From positions 3,596,001 to 3,660,000 of the forward strand of contig NZ_CP012479.1 in NCBI RefSeq assembly GCF_001281315.1: DNA of 64,000 nucleotides, read 5' to 3'. Of the stretch, positions 52,958 to 61,707 are shown piece after piece. The position numbers and the translations under genes were made by a program. This DNA comes from Arthrobacter sp. ERGS1:01. Lineage in GTDB: Bacteria; Actinomycetota; Actinomycetes; Actinomycetales; Micrococcaceae. The notes beneath the pieces were generated by a model that was not told the DNA's origin, made no database searches, and was given only the letters and a program-made list of their open reading frames with translations. Each line of letters starts with the position of its first letter. Positions within the stretch are counted from its first letter, which is position 1.

Positions 52958-54163
52958 ATGATCATTTCTGCCGATGCCGGGCCCGGGCGCAGCGTGCAAG
53001 CCACGTGGAATTACACGCTCGGCTCGATCGTGCTGGTCCTGGTGGTCCTGGACGCCTCGCTCATCCTGCTGGCCCTGGAATCATTCAACGGCTCGACCGG
53101 CATTCTCGACGGCGTGCTGCTTGCGCTGCTTGCCTTGTCCTCGGCAATGAACGTGCGCTACTGCTGGTTCCTGCGGGCCGGGCTCGACGGCGGGCTGCCC
53201 GGCACAGCCTGGACGCTGGCGCTTGTTGGTCCGGCGGCGGCATGCTGGGTGGCGGGGCTCTACTCCCCTGACAACCGGTGGCTGGCGGCCGTTCCCCTCT
53301 GGCTGGCCATCTGCCTGCTGGCCTGCCTGGCGTCCCGGCGGAATCGATGGGTGCTGCTGGGCGCCGGGCTGGCATTGACCGCCCTGCACGTTGGGCTTGC
53401 CGCAGCCGTGTTCGGGCAACGCTACGATCTGGCACCCGACTCCGGCACCCGGTTCCTCCTGGTCTTCGCGGCTTTCATGCCCTTCATGCTGCTGACAAGC
53501 CTCTGGTGGTGGCGCATTGTCGTGGAGCTTGACCGGCACCGGCGCCTGGCGGGCGAGCTGGCCGTCACTCAGGAACGGTTGCGGTTTGCCGCCGATCTGC
53601 ACGACATCCAGGGCCACCACCTGCAGGTGATTGCCCTCAAGGCCGAACTCGCCGAACGGCTGCTCACGATTGACGTCGAGGCGGCGCGGGAACACGTCCA
53701 CGAAACCCGCGTCATCGCCAAACAGGCCCTCGAGGAGACCCGCTCGTTGGTGTCCGGGTACCGGGAGATAGCCCTCGACAATGAGCTTCAAAACGCCCGC
53801 GAAGTGCTGTCCGCCACCGGTGCGCACTGCGAACTGACGCTGGGTCCGCTCCCCGCCGATCCGGCCGTGCACCGGGCACTCGCCATGACGGTCCGTGAGG
53901 CAACCACCAACATCCTGCGGCACAGCGAGGCGACCCGGGCCCGCATCGCCTTGGGCACCTCGGCCGACGGATGCACCCTGACCATCAGCAACAACGGGCT
54001 GACCAGCCGGGAACCCTCCGGCAAGACCCCCGGTTCCGGGCTGGCCGGGTTGCGCGGCCGGGTCGAAACATTGGGCGGCAGCCTGGACACCATCCTCGAC
54101 GCCGGGCGTGACCACTTTGAGCTCGCGGTATGGGTGCCCACTCGGATTGGAGCCGCAACATGA
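52958..54163 (+). CDS. Sensor histidine kinase (HisKA_3 type)
   Basis: 401 residues. Five or six membrane helices in the first 190 residues form the sensor part with very short loops, so sensing is probably within the membrane. The HisKA_3 box is FAADLHDIQGHHLQVIALKAEL, with the phospho-accepting His in LHDIQG. The ATPase domain shows VREATTNILRHSEAT (N box) and GSGLAGLRGRVETLGG (G boxes). ATG 52958 is chosen over 52880 because of the leaderless -10. It overlaps the regulator gene by 4 nt (ATGA). Confidence 0.93.
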   Translation: MIISADAGPGRSVQATWNYTLGSIVLVLVVLDASLILLALESFNGSTGILDGVLLALLALSSAMNVRYCWFLRAGLDGGLPGTAWTLALVGPAAACWVAGLYSPDNRWLAAVPLWLAICLLACLASRRNRWVLLGAGLALTALHVGLAAAVFGQRYDLAPDSGTRFLLVFAAFMPFMLLTSLWWWRIVVELDRHRRLAGELAVTQERLRFAADLHDIQGHHLQVIALKAELAERLLTIDVEAAREHVHETRVIAKQALEETRSLVSGYREIALDNELQNAREVLSATGAHCELTLGPLPADPAVHRALAMTVREATTNILRHSEATRARIALGTSADGCTLTISNNGLTSREPSGKTPGSGLAGLRGRVETLGGSLDTILDAGRDHFELAVWVPTRIGAAT

Positions 54164-54786
54164 GCGGGTCTGCAACGCCGGGACGCATCCGGCTGCTGAT
54201 TGCCGACGACGAACATCTGATTCGGGGCGCCCTTGAGGCTCTCCTGGGACTCGAACCCGACATCGAGGTGGTGGCAAGCGCCGACAATGGCGTGACCGCC
54301 GCCGAACTCGCACTGACCACCAAGCCGGACATCTGCCTGCTCGACCTTGAGATGCCCCGCGCCGACGGGATTGAGGCCGCCACGCGCATCTTGGCCACCG
54401 TGGACACCAGGGTCATCATCGTCACCCGGCATGCCCGCCCCGGGGTGTTGCGGCGGGCGCTGGCCACCCGGGTCGCGGGGTTCGTGCCGAAATCGACCCC
54501 CGCCGAGGATCTGGCCGATGTGATCCGCGACGTGGCGGCCGGCAAGCGCTACATCGACCCCGAGATCGCCGCGACCGCGCTGGCGGCCGAGCGCTGCCCG
54601 CTCACCGACCGCGAGCTCGACGCCCTGCGGATCAGCCGGTCAACCACCAGCGTGGCCCAGATCGCCCAGGAACTCCACCTGGCCCCGGGCACCGTGCGGA
54701 ACTACCTCTCCGCAGCCATGATGAAGCTCAACGCCACCTCGCGGCACGATGCTTCCGAGAAAGCCTGGCAGGAAGGCTGGATCTAG
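54160..54786 (+). CDS. NarL/FixJ-family response regulator
   Basis: 208 residues. The receiver domain has the acidic pair IADDEH, the phospho-acceptor Asp in CLLDLEMP and Lys in GFVPKST. The C-terminal LuxR-type HTH reads LTDRELDALRISRSTTSVAQIAQELHLAPGTVRNYLSAAMMKL. Coupled to the kinase by a 4-nt overlap. The likely target is the divergent small exporter gene (inference). Confidence 0.94.
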   Translation: MSGSATPGRIRLLIADDEHLIRGALEALLGLEPDIEVVASADNGVTAAELALTTKPDICLLDLEMPRADGIEAATRILATVDTRVIIVTRHARPGVLRRALATRVAGFVPKSTPAEDLADVIRDVAAGKRYIDPEIAATALAAERCPLTDRELDALRISRSTTSVAQIAQELHLAPGTVRNYLSAAMMKLNATSRHDASEKAWQEGWI

Positions 54787-54831
54787 GCGGACTCCATCGC
54801 CGTCGTACCGTTTCACCGCTAGACTCGTCAC

Positions 54832-56448
54832 GTGATGCTACGTCCCACCTCTTGCCAACAAGTCCTGGCCCGCCGCGGCGTTGCCGGCCACCGCCAATAC
54901 CGCATTCCGGCCCTGGCGGTGTCCGTGAAGGGCACCATCCTGGCAGCCTATGACGGCCGCCCGAACCTCGATGACCTGCCAAATCCGATCGACCTGTTGA
55001 TCCGGCGCAGCACCGACAACGGGCGCAGCTGGGGCCCGCAGCAGACGGTGCGCACGGGCACCGGCCTGGACGGCTACGGCGATCCGAGCCTGCTCGTGGA
55101 CACGGACACCGGGCGCATCTTCTTCTTCCATGCGGCGGGCACGCACGCGGGCTTCTTCGAGGCCGCCGAGGGCCTGGAGCCCAGCGACGACATCCAACAT
55201 GCCGACCTCAGCTTCTCCGACGACGACGGCGCCACCTGGCAGCACCGCCGCCTCACCCCGATGCTCAAACGGGACGGCATCACGGGCCTGTTCGCCGCGG
55301 CGGGCGCCGGAATCCGCATCCACACCGGCCCGTTCACCGGCCGGCTGGTGCAGCAATTCGTGGTGCTGTTCCGCGGGGAGATCATGGCGGCGAGCGCCTA
55401 CAGCGACGACCACGGCGAGACCTGGACGCTGGGCGAGCTGGTGTCCGGCGCCAATGAGAACAAGGTGGTGTGCCGCACCGACGGCAGCCTGTTGCTGCAT
55501 TCGCGGGCCACGCCGCACCGGCTGACTGCCGTCTCCACCGATGGCGGGCACAGCTACTCCCCCGCGGAGCCGCACCCCGAATTGCCGGACCCCAGCGACA
55601 ACGGTTCGGTGGCCCGCTTCGACGGCCTCCCCAACGTCACCACGTTCGCCGCCCCGGAGACGGAGCACTGGTTGATTGCCACGCACAACCACGATTCGGC
55701 GCTGCGCCGCAACACCGTCCTGAAGCTCTCGCAGGACAACGGCGCCACCTGGCCGTTCGGAATCGTCCTGTGCCCCGGCAGTTCCGAATACTCCACGGCC
55801 GTCCGCCTCCCCGATGGCCGGATCGGCGTGCTGTACGAACGCCAGGGCTACCAGGAGATCGTGTTTGCCGCCCTCGACCCGCAGGAACTGCTGGGCTCCC
55901 CCCTTGCTTCCCTGACGCACGACGGCGGCACCGCCTTCACCGGCGGCCTCGCTCTGGACGTGGTGCTGCGTTCCATCACCCCCGGCCGCCCGGCCGTGTG
56001 GCGCAGCGTTGGCGAGAGCTTCACGCTGACCCAGACCGACGGCGATTGGGACCCGGCCGCGTGGAAGGAAGTGGGCCAGGGATACTCGGAGGAGGCGCCG
56101 CAGGTGCTGTCCAACCGCGAGTCGCAGGACCTCAACTACGGCGCCGTGGTCCCCGGGTACAAAGCCGGCGATGTGCTGGCGTTCGGCGGCCGGGTGGCGA
56201 ACCGTGGCCAAGCACCGGAAGCCGAGATTGCGGTGACCCTCGCAACGGCCGCCGGCACGGACGCAGTAGCCGAAACGGCCACCCTGGACCCGGGCGATTC
56301 CCTGGCTTTCACGGCCACCTACACCGTGACGGACGCCGACATCACTGCCGGTTCCGCCACCGCCACGTTCACACTGAATTCCGGGGCCGGCACCGTCGCG
56401 AAGAGGTTCGCTTTTGACGTGGCCACGGGGGACGTCACGGAAAGCTAG
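54832..56448 (+). CDS. Sialidase-family (GH33-like) beta-propeller protein
   Basis: 538 residues. It has the sialidase RIP motif (HRQYRIPALAV) and five Asp-box repeats (STDNGRSW, SDDDGATW, SDDHGETW, STDGGHSY, SQDNGATW), followed by a C-terminal beta-sandwich region (GRVANRGQAPEAEIAVTL...). No signal peptide or anchor is visible, which is unusual for a secreted glycosidase. TAGACT (54820-54825) ends 6 nt before GTG 54832, so the N-terminus is likely correct. Convergent with the PspA-like gene; their stops overlap. Substrate might be sialic acid or a related ulosonic acid. Confidence 0.87.
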   Translation: MMLRPTSCQQVLARRGVAGHRQYRIPALAVSVKGTILAAYDGRPNLDDLPNPIDLLIRRSTDNGRSWGPQQTVRTGTGLDGYGDPSLLVDTDTGRIFFFHAAGTHAGFFEAAEGLEPSDDIQHADLSFSDDDGATWQHRRLTPMLKRDGITGLFAAAGAGIRIHTGPFTGRLVQQFVVLFRGEIMAASAYSDDHGETWTLGELVSGANENKVVCRTDGSLLLHSRATPHRLTAVSTDGGHSYSPAEPHPELPDPSDNGSVARFDGLPNVTTFAAPETEHWLIATHNHDSALRRNTVLKLSQDNGATWPFGIVLCPGSSEYSTAVRLPDGRIGVLYERQGYQEIVFAALDPQELLGSPLASLTHDGGTAFTGGLALDVVLRSITPGRPAVWRSVGESFTLTQTDGDWDPAAWKEVGQGYSEEAPQVLSNRESQDLNYGAVVPGYKAGDVLAFGGRVANRGQAPEAEIAVTLATAAGTDAVAETATLDPGDSLAFTATYTVTDADITAGSATATFTLNSGAGTVAKRFAFDVATGDVTES

Positions 56449-56954
56449 CCGCCGCCAGGCTGGTCGCCGAGCTCGTCCATCGACTTGGCAATGGTGTGGC
56501 GGGCTTCCGCGGCGGTTTGGGCGGCCTTGAGGGTCTCGGCCGTGACGTTGAAGCCGGCCACACGGGCCTGGAGCTGGGTCAGGGCGGCAATCAGCATGGT
56601 CTCTTGTTCGGCCAGGGCGTCGCGTTGGTTCAACAGGTCCGCGCGCTGCTCCACCATGATGACCCGGCGGCCCATCGCGGTTTGGGCGGCGCCGGAGTCC
56701 CCCGCCGCCGCGGACGACTCCGCCTGCGCGCCCAGCACGTCGATGGCCCGTTGCAGGTCGGCGGCCTGGACATCCAGGCGTTGGCGGCTGACCGATACGT
56801 CCGCCACGCCGCGGCGCATCTTTTGCACGGCCGCGAGCTGCTTGAGCTGGGCGTCGGCCAGGGTGAGTTCACCGCCGGAGCCGGCACCGGCGTCGTTCTT
56901 CCCGGAATCGCGTCCGGGCTTGGAGCGGCCCGTCATCCGGCCCAGGAAGCCCAT
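56445..56954 (-). CDS. PspA/IM30-like coiled-coil protein
   Basis: 169 residues. After MGFLGRMTGRSKPGRD and a flexible stretch, nearly all the rest is predicted coiled coil (LADAQLKQLAAVQKMRRGVADVSVSRQRLD and onward), with the amphipathic start typical of PspA relatives, though the protein is short. ATG 56954 has GGAG 12 nt upstream; GTG 56975 is the alternative start, overlapping the upstream gene. It follows the membrane-anchored coiled-coil gene, which suggests a two-gene envelope-stress or membrane-scaffold module. Confidence 0.65.
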   Translation of the reverse strand: MGFLGRMTGRSKPGRDSGKNDAGAGSGGELTLADAQLKQLAAVQKMRRGVADVSVSRQRLDVQAADLQRAIDVLGAQAESSAAAGDSGAAQTAMGRRVIMVEQRADLLNQRDALAEQETMLIAALTQLQARVAGFNVTAETLKAAQTAAEARHTIAKSMDELGDQPGGG

Positions 56955-56961
56955 GGCGCCG

Positions 56962-57540
56962 CTAGGCTCCGTCACCCAGGTCGGTGTAGGTGCTGGACCA
57001 GTTCTTCAGCATGGTGGCCTCGATTTCCAGGGTGCGGGTGAGGTCGGCCAGGTCGACGTCGGCCATGGGGGTGGCAGCACTCGCCAGGGCGTTGCGGATG
57101 CCTTGGGCTGTCTGGGTGATCTGGCCGACCTGGGTGCCCAGCGTTTTCGCATAGATGCCCTGCACGGCCGGGTCGGGATCGGCCTGGGCCACCTGGAGCT
57201 GGGTCTCCACCACGGCGCCGGCCTGCTGCAGCGTGCGGAAGATGGACTCGAGGTTGCCGGTGTATTGGCGCGTGCTTTGGGCCGCGGACAGGCTGCGCGC
57301 CGTGGCCTCGAGGGATTCCTGCAGGCTGATCCGCGACTTCATGATCTCGCCCAGCGGGCCACCCGTGGACTGCGCCCGCACCTTCAGCGCGCTGCGCCGG
57401 GCCATCTCGTACTTGGGCTTGGAAACCTTCACCAGGCTCAGGACGCCGCGGGAGACCAGCACGCCCACGGTCACGGCCGCACCCACAACCACCAGGATGA
57501 TCACCAACATGATGATCAAAAAAGCCGTGCCAAAGTCCAT
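56962..57540 (-). CDS. Membrane-anchored coiled-coil protein, unknown function
   Basis: 192 residues. One N-terminal membrane helix (FLIIMLVIILVVVGAAVTVGVLV) is followed by about 160 helical cytoplasmic residues with heptad-like spacing (SRISLQESLEATARSLSAAQ...). AAGGAA precedes the ATG. First gene of a pair with the PspA-like protein. Family not recognised. Confidence 0.75.
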   Translation of the reverse strand: MDFGTAFLIIMLVIILVVVGAAVTVGVLVSRGVLSLVKVSKPKYEMARRSALKVRAQSTGGPLGEIMKSRISLQESLEATARSLSAAQSTRQYTGNLESIFRTLQQAGAVVETQLQVAQADPDPAVQGIYAKTLGTQVGQITQTAQGIRNALASAATPMADVDLADLTRTLEIEATMLKNWSSTYTDLGDGA

Positions 57541-57695
57541 GGGGCAACCAGTTCCTTACCGCCTGCAATAGGCGCCAAATCCCGCATTTCTTGTGTGCAG
57601 ATCAGCGTAGCACCGGCGGCTGGGGAGCAACCTCAGGGTTCTTCCCAGGGTCATCCCCGATGCGTGCGGCCGTGCAGGCAGGGCAGAATGACAGC

Positions 57696-58097
57696 ATGAA
57701 GACAATCCTGAACGTGATCTGGCTGGTATTTGGCGGGCTGTGGCTGGCCCTTGGCTACTTCCTGGCCGGGATCGTTTGCTGCCTGCTCATCATCACCATC
57801 CCGTGGGGGATCGCATCCTTCCGCATTGCCGGGTACGCGCTGTGGCCGTTTGGCCGGACGGTGGTGGACAAGCCCGGCGGCACCGGCGTGGCCAGCACCC
57901 TGGGCAACGTCATCTGGATCCTGGTAGCCGGCATCTGGATAGTCATCGGTCACGTGACCACGGCCGTCGCCATGGCGATCACGATCATCGGCATCCCCCT
58001 GGCCATCGCCAACATCAAGATGATCCCCGTCTCCCTCATGCCGCTGGGCAAGGAAATCGTGCCCACCAACCGGCCATTCGCGGGGTCCTACCGGTAG
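57696..58097 (+). CDS. YccF-domain membrane protein
   Basis: 133 residues: two YccF repeats, each with hydrophobic helices (LNVIWLVFGGLWLALGYFLAGIV, GNVIWILVAGIWIVIGHVTTAVA) followed by the IPWGIASFRIAGYALWPFGRTVV and IPLAIANIKMIPVSLMPLGKEIV motifs. Inner-membrane protein of unknown role. CAGAAT ends 6 nt before ATG 57696 with no ribosome site: likely leaderless. Confidence 0.92.
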   Translation: MKTILNVIWLVFGGLWLALGYFLAGIVCCLLIITIPWGIASFRIAGYALWPFGRTVVDKPGGTGVASTLGNVIWILVAGIWIVIGHVTTAVAMAITIIGIPLAIANIKMIPVSLMPLGKEIVPTNRPFAGSYR

Positions 58098-58184
58098 CTT
58101 TCCGCGCCGCACCGCCCCGCCCGGCAAGGGACGGGTCTAAACTGGCGGGCAACAGCACAAACGACGACGTTTTGCGAGGTTGCC

Positions 58185-59666
58185 ATGAGCCAGGTCTCCA
58201 AGTCCGCCAACCCCTATTCGGTACTGCGCCGCAAGGCGATCGAGGGCGACGACGAGGAAGGGGGTAGCGGCCTCTTCAAAAGCCTGGGGCTGTGGCAGCT
58301 GACGGCCATCGGCGTCGGCGGCATCATCGGCGTCGGCATCTTCACCCTCGCCGGGGTGGTGGCGCACGGCGACTCGCAAAACCCGGCGGTGGGTCCCGCC
58401 GTCGTCATTTCCTTCCTGATTGCAGGCCTGGCCAGCGGTGCAGCGGCGCTTTCCTACGCCGAATTTGCCGGCATGATTCCCCGCGCCGGCTCCGCCTACA
58501 CGTACGGCTATGTGGCGCTGGGCGAACTGGTGGGCTGGTTCATCGGCTGGGACCTGCTGCTGGAATACATTGCCATCGTGTCCGTGGTGGCGATCGGGAT
58601 TTCCGGTTACTTCAGCGCGTTCATGCAGGGCATTGGCGTGGTGGTGCCGGATTGGATGTCCAGTTCCTGGACGCCCGACACCCCGCACGGACTCATCAAC
58701 ATCCCGGCCGTGGCCGTCTGCCTGCTGGTCACCTGGATCCTGAGCCGCGGTTCGAAGAGTTTTGGCCGCTTTGAGCTCATCGCCGTCAGCATCAAGGTGT
58801 TGCTGGTGCTGGGCATCATCGGGATCGGCGTCTTCCACATCAACACCCAAAACTTCGTGCCGTTCATGCCCAACAGCTTCGGGCCCGTGCTCACGGGTGC
58901 GGCCACGGTGTTCTTTGCCGTATTTGGCTATGACGCCATGAGCACCGCTGCGGAGGAGGCCAAGGACGGCAAGAAGCACATGCCCAAGGCCATCATCCTG
59001 TCCCTGGTCATCGCCATGGCCCTGTACGTGATGGCCACGCTGGTGCTGACCGGCATGCAAAACTACGCCAAGATCAACCCCGAAAGCGCATTTGCCTCGG
59101 CCTTCGACTCCGTGGGCATGCCCACCATCGCCACCATCATCTCCGCGTTCGCCGTCATCTCCATCCTGACGGTCATGCTGACGTTCCTGCTGGGCGTGAC
59201 CCGGGTCTGGTTCTCCATGAGCCGCGACGGCCTGCTGCCCAAGTGGTTCGCCAAGACCGACGCCAAGCGGGGCGTGCCGCAGCGGGTGACCTGGATTGCC
59301 GGCGTCGCCTCCGCCATCCTCGCCGGCGTGCTGCCCATCCGGCTCGTCGCGGACCTGACGAACATCGGCATCCTGGCCGCCTTCGTGGTGGTGTGCGCGG
59401 CCGTGATCGTGCTGCGCCGCACCCGCCCGGAGGTGCCCCGGACGTTCAAGCTGCCGTTCATGCCAGTGGTTCCGGCCTTCGGTGTGCTGGCGTCGTTCTT
59501 CCTCATGACACAGCTGCATTGGGAGACGTGGCTGCGGTTCGTCATCTGGCTCGTGATCGGCTTGTTCATCTATTTCCTCTACGGACGCAAGCATTCCCTC
59601 ATGAACCCCGACAGTCCCCGGCATGCCCTGAACAAGGCCGACGCCGGCCCGGAGACTGCCGCCTGA
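58185..59666 (+). CDS. Amino-acid permease, APC superfamily (CAT-like)
   Basis: 493 residues with about 12 membrane helices. The first helix carries the APC substrate-contact motif GVGGIIGVGIFTLAG. Further landmarks are SYAEFAGMIPRAGSAYTYGYVALGELVGWFIGWDLLLEY and FFAVFGYDAMSTAAEEAKDGKKHMPKAI, as in CAT/YfnA transporters for cationic or other amino acids. GCGAGG lies upstream of ATG 58185. It stands alone with no catabolic partner. Confidence 0.93.
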   Translation: MSQVSKSANPYSVLRRKAIEGDDEEGGSGLFKSLGLWQLTAIGVGGIIGVGIFTLAGVVAHGDSQNPAVGPAVVISFLIAGLASGAAALSYAEFAGMIPRAGSAYTYGYVALGELVGWFIGWDLLLEYIAIVSVVAIGISGYFSAFMQGIGVVVPDWMSSSWTPDTPHGLINIPAVAVCLLVTWILSRGSKSFGRFELIAVSIKVLLVLGIIGIGVFHINTQNFVPFMPNSFGPVLTGAATVFFAVFGYDAMSTAAEEAKDGKKHMPKAIILSLVIAMALYVMATLVLTGMQNYAKINPESAFASAFDSVGMPTIATIISAFAVISILTVMLTFLLGVTRVWFSMSRDGLLPKWFAKTDAKRGVPQRVTWIAGVASAILAGVLPIRLVADLTNIGILAAFVVVCAAVIVLRRTRPEVPRTFKLPFMPVVPAFGVLASFFLMTQLHWETWLRFVIWLVIGLFIYFLYGRKHSLMNPDSPRHALNKADAGPETAA

Positions 59667-59781
59667 CCCTTGCCGCCGGCGCCGGCTCCGTCCCAGCCAT
59701 TGGGCCCTGTTTGACCCTGCCGCCGGGTGCACCCTTAGCATGGAGACGGCCGCAGTGGCCGCTACAACGTAAGGGGCCGCC

Positions 59782-60387
59782 ATGCCGAACACCACGCTCT
59801 TCACCCTTGTCCGGCATGGCGAAACAGACTGGAACCGGGCCGGCATCATCCAGGGCAGCACCGACATCCCGCTCAATGAGCTGGGCCGCGATCAGGCCCG
59901 GCGTGCCGCCGGCGTCCTCGGTTTTCACGACTGCACAAGCATCGTCTCCAGCACCATGGACCGCGCCAAGGAAACTGCCGCCATCATTGCCGGCGAGCTG
60001 TCCCTGCCGCTGGGGGCCGCCGTGGCGGAGCTGTGCGAACAAACGTTTGGCGAGGCCGAGGGGTCCGATTGGGCGAGCTTTGCCGAACGGTTCCCGGACG
60101 GCCCGGCCGGGCAGGAGAGCGCCCACGAGGTGCGCGGCCGCGCACTGGACAGCCTCCGGGCCATCGCGGACACCCACGCGGAAGAAACCACGGCGAATGT
60201 TGTGGTGGTGACCCACGGCGGGGTCATCAAGGCGTTGACGGGCCATCCGGACCTGGCCGGTCACGACTTTGGCGGGCCGGCGGCCAACGGCTCCATCACC
60301 CGGCTTGCACTGCACGACGGCCGGCTGTGCGGCGGCCACCAACTTAGCGGCGCCACCGCCTGCGACGCGATGGCCGCCACGGCATAG
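59782..60387 (+). CDS. Histidine phosphatase superfamily enzyme
   Basis: 201 residues. RHG motif (LVRHGETDWN) at the N-terminus with the catalytic His; Arg/His partners are SSTMDRAKETA, LCEQTFGEAEG and VVVTHGGVIKAL. Phosphoglycerate-mutase-like phosphatase; substrate unknown. AAGGGG is upstream of the ATG. Confidence 0.93.
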   Translation: MPNTTLFTLVRHGETDWNRAGIIQGSTDIPLNELGRDQARRAAGVLGFHDCTSIVSSTMDRAKETAAIIAGELSLPLGAAVAELCEQTFGEAEGSDWASFAERFPDGPAGQESAHEVRGRALDSLRAIADTHAEETTANVVVVTHGGVIKALTGHPDLAGHDFGGPAANGSITRLALHDGRLCGGHQLSGATACDAMAATA

Positions 60388-60412
60388 CCCACGGGCCGCG
60401 TAAGCTGGTCGC

Positions 60413-60646
60413 ATGCGCAAAAAAACCAATTGGTTGGACATAGCTGTCCAGTTCGCCAGTTTCGCGGCCATGTGCCTGGTGCTGTCCCTGACCCGGTTTG
60501 GACTGCCCGTGAAGATTGTCCTCGCCTTTGGCGTCTCGATCGCCATCTCCGCGTCGTGGGCCTACTTCAAGCGCCAGCGGATCAAGAACCATGGCGAACC
60601 CAAGCGCATGCACGTTTACAGCGTCAAGAACGTGGACGAAAACTGA
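60413..60646 (+). CDS. Small membrane protein of unknown function
   Basis: 77 residues: MRKKTNWLDIAVQFASFAAMCLVLSL, a second hydrophobic stretch (VKIVLAFGVSIAISASWAYF), then a basic tail. TAAGCT (60401-60406) ends 6 nt before ATG: leaderless. Its stop overlaps the HutD start by one base. Confidence 0.8.
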   Translation: MRKKTNWLDIAVQFASFAAMCLVLSLTRFGLPVKIVLAFGVSIAISASWAYFKRQRIKNHGEPKRMHVYSVKNVDEN

Positions 60647-61266
60647 TGGACATCATTCGGTATGCGGACCTGAAGGCTGCCCCGTGGGCCAACGGCGGCG
60701 GCGTGACCCGCCAGCTCGCGGCCGGCCTGGGCACCGCCGTGACGCTGGGCTCCGGGGCCAAGGGCGACGCCTGGGACTGGCGGATCAGCATCGCCGAGGT
60801 GGCCAAGGCCGGCCCGTTCTCGCCGCTGCCCGGGATCGACCGGGTCCTGACCATCATCGACGGCGACCTCGTGGCGTTGACCGTGGACGGCGTGGAGCAT
60901 GCGCTGGAAAAGTACCGGACCTTCAAGTTCTCCGGCGACTCCGACACCTCCGCCTCCCTGCCCACGGGCGCGCTCATGGACCTGAACGTCATGACCCGCC
61001 GCGGCGCCTTCAAGGGCTACGCGACCATTCTGGAACTGTCCAAGAAGCGCCCACACCCCGTCTTTGCCGGCCAGTTCGCCGTACTGCTCCAGGGCCAGGC
61101 CACGGCCGCGCCCGCCGCTGATGCCGCCGCGGACGACGGCGGCTCTGAGCCGGGCGCGCCCGTCACCCTGGGCAGGTACGACGCCGTGGTGGGCTCCGAG
61201 GCGGCACCGGAAATTTCCGGACGCGGCTTCCTCGCCGTACTGAGCATCGACCCCGCCGGGGACTAG
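60646..61266 (+). CDS. HutD-family protein
   Basis: 206 residues, cupin-like HutD/Ves family. Motifs: KAAPWANGGGVTRQL, WDWRISIAEVAKAGPFSPLPGIDRVLTIIDGD and LPTGALMDLNVMTRRGAF. HutD proteins are linked to histidine degradation in proteobacteria, but no hut gene lies here. The start is TGATG-coupled to the small membrane protein. A palindromic repeat follows the stop. Confidence 0.9.
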   Translation: MDIIRYADLKAAPWANGGGVTRQLAAGLGTAVTLGSGAKGDAWDWRISIAEVAKAGPFSPLPGIDRVLTIIDGDLVALTVDGVEHALEKYRTFKFSGDSDTSASLPTGALMDLNVMTRRGAFKGYATILELSKKRPHPVFAGQFAVLLQGQATAAPAADAAADDGGSEPGAPVTLGRYDAVVGSEAAPEISGRGFLAVLSIDPAGD

Positions 61267-61268
61267 AC

Positions 61269-61302
61269 CGGTTTCCGGTGATTGAGCTTCTCGAAATCAC
61301 CG
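61269..61302. repeat. Variant copy of the purC palindromic element
   Basis: CGGTGATTGAGCTTCTCGAA resembles the right arm at 35984-36006 (CGGTGGTCGAGCTTGTCGAA) with a few changes. The copy is itself a 9-bp inverted repeat (CCGGTGATT/AATCACCGG) between the HutD gene and the next, convergent gene. Confidence 0.6.
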
Positions 61303-61315
61303 GAAGCAGCCGCGC

Positions 61316-61519
61316 CTAGCCTTGCTGGGCGCTCTCCCACTCCACGCGGACCTTTACGCCGCCGGCCTCCGTGTGTTCAATGTGGGTTTTGATCTCATCG
61401 GGCTTGGCACCCATCTCCGAGATCTTGTGCTGGTATTCCTTGACCAGCTCGGCCAAGGTCTCCTCCGTCCACTCGCCGGGACGGAGTCGGGTCGAAATTT
61501 CCACGTCTTCTGAGCTCAT
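61316..61519 (-). CDS. Small acidic hypothetical protein
   Basis: 67 residues: MSSEDVEISTRLRPGEWTEETLAELVKEYQHKI... KVRVEWESAQQG. No domain recognised; likely soluble alpha/beta. AGGGAT lies 9 nt before ATG 61519. Convergent with hutD, divergent from the antiporter. Confidence 0.7.
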   Translation of the reverse strand: MSSEDVEISTRLRPGEWTEETLAELVKEYQHKISEMGAKPDEIKTHIEHTEAGGVKVRVEWESAQQG

Positions 61520-61671
61520 TGCCGCAATCCCTATTCGCTAGCTTGCTCCCGGCCGGGCGGCCGTAAGCACAACGCTAAGTCCATCCACGCACCGGGGCAA
61601 GAGAGATCCGGCGGCGAAGAATCCGGCTGCCCTAACCGTGACAAGGCGCCCCGGGCATGCAGAATAAGGCT

Positions 61672-61707
61672 ATGAAGCAGCAATTCCGGGCACGGCGGCG
61701 CCCATGA
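61672..61707 (+). CDS. Possible 11-codon leader ORF before the antiporter
   Basis: MKQQFRARRRP, ATG 61672 to TGA 61707, overlapping the antiporter start ATG 61704 by four bases (ATGA). CAGAAT (61660-61665) ends 6 nt before its ATG, like the leaderless genes in this window, and no ribosome site precedes the antiporter start. The leader may be what ribosomes load on. Confidence 0.4.
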   Translation: MKQQFRARRRP

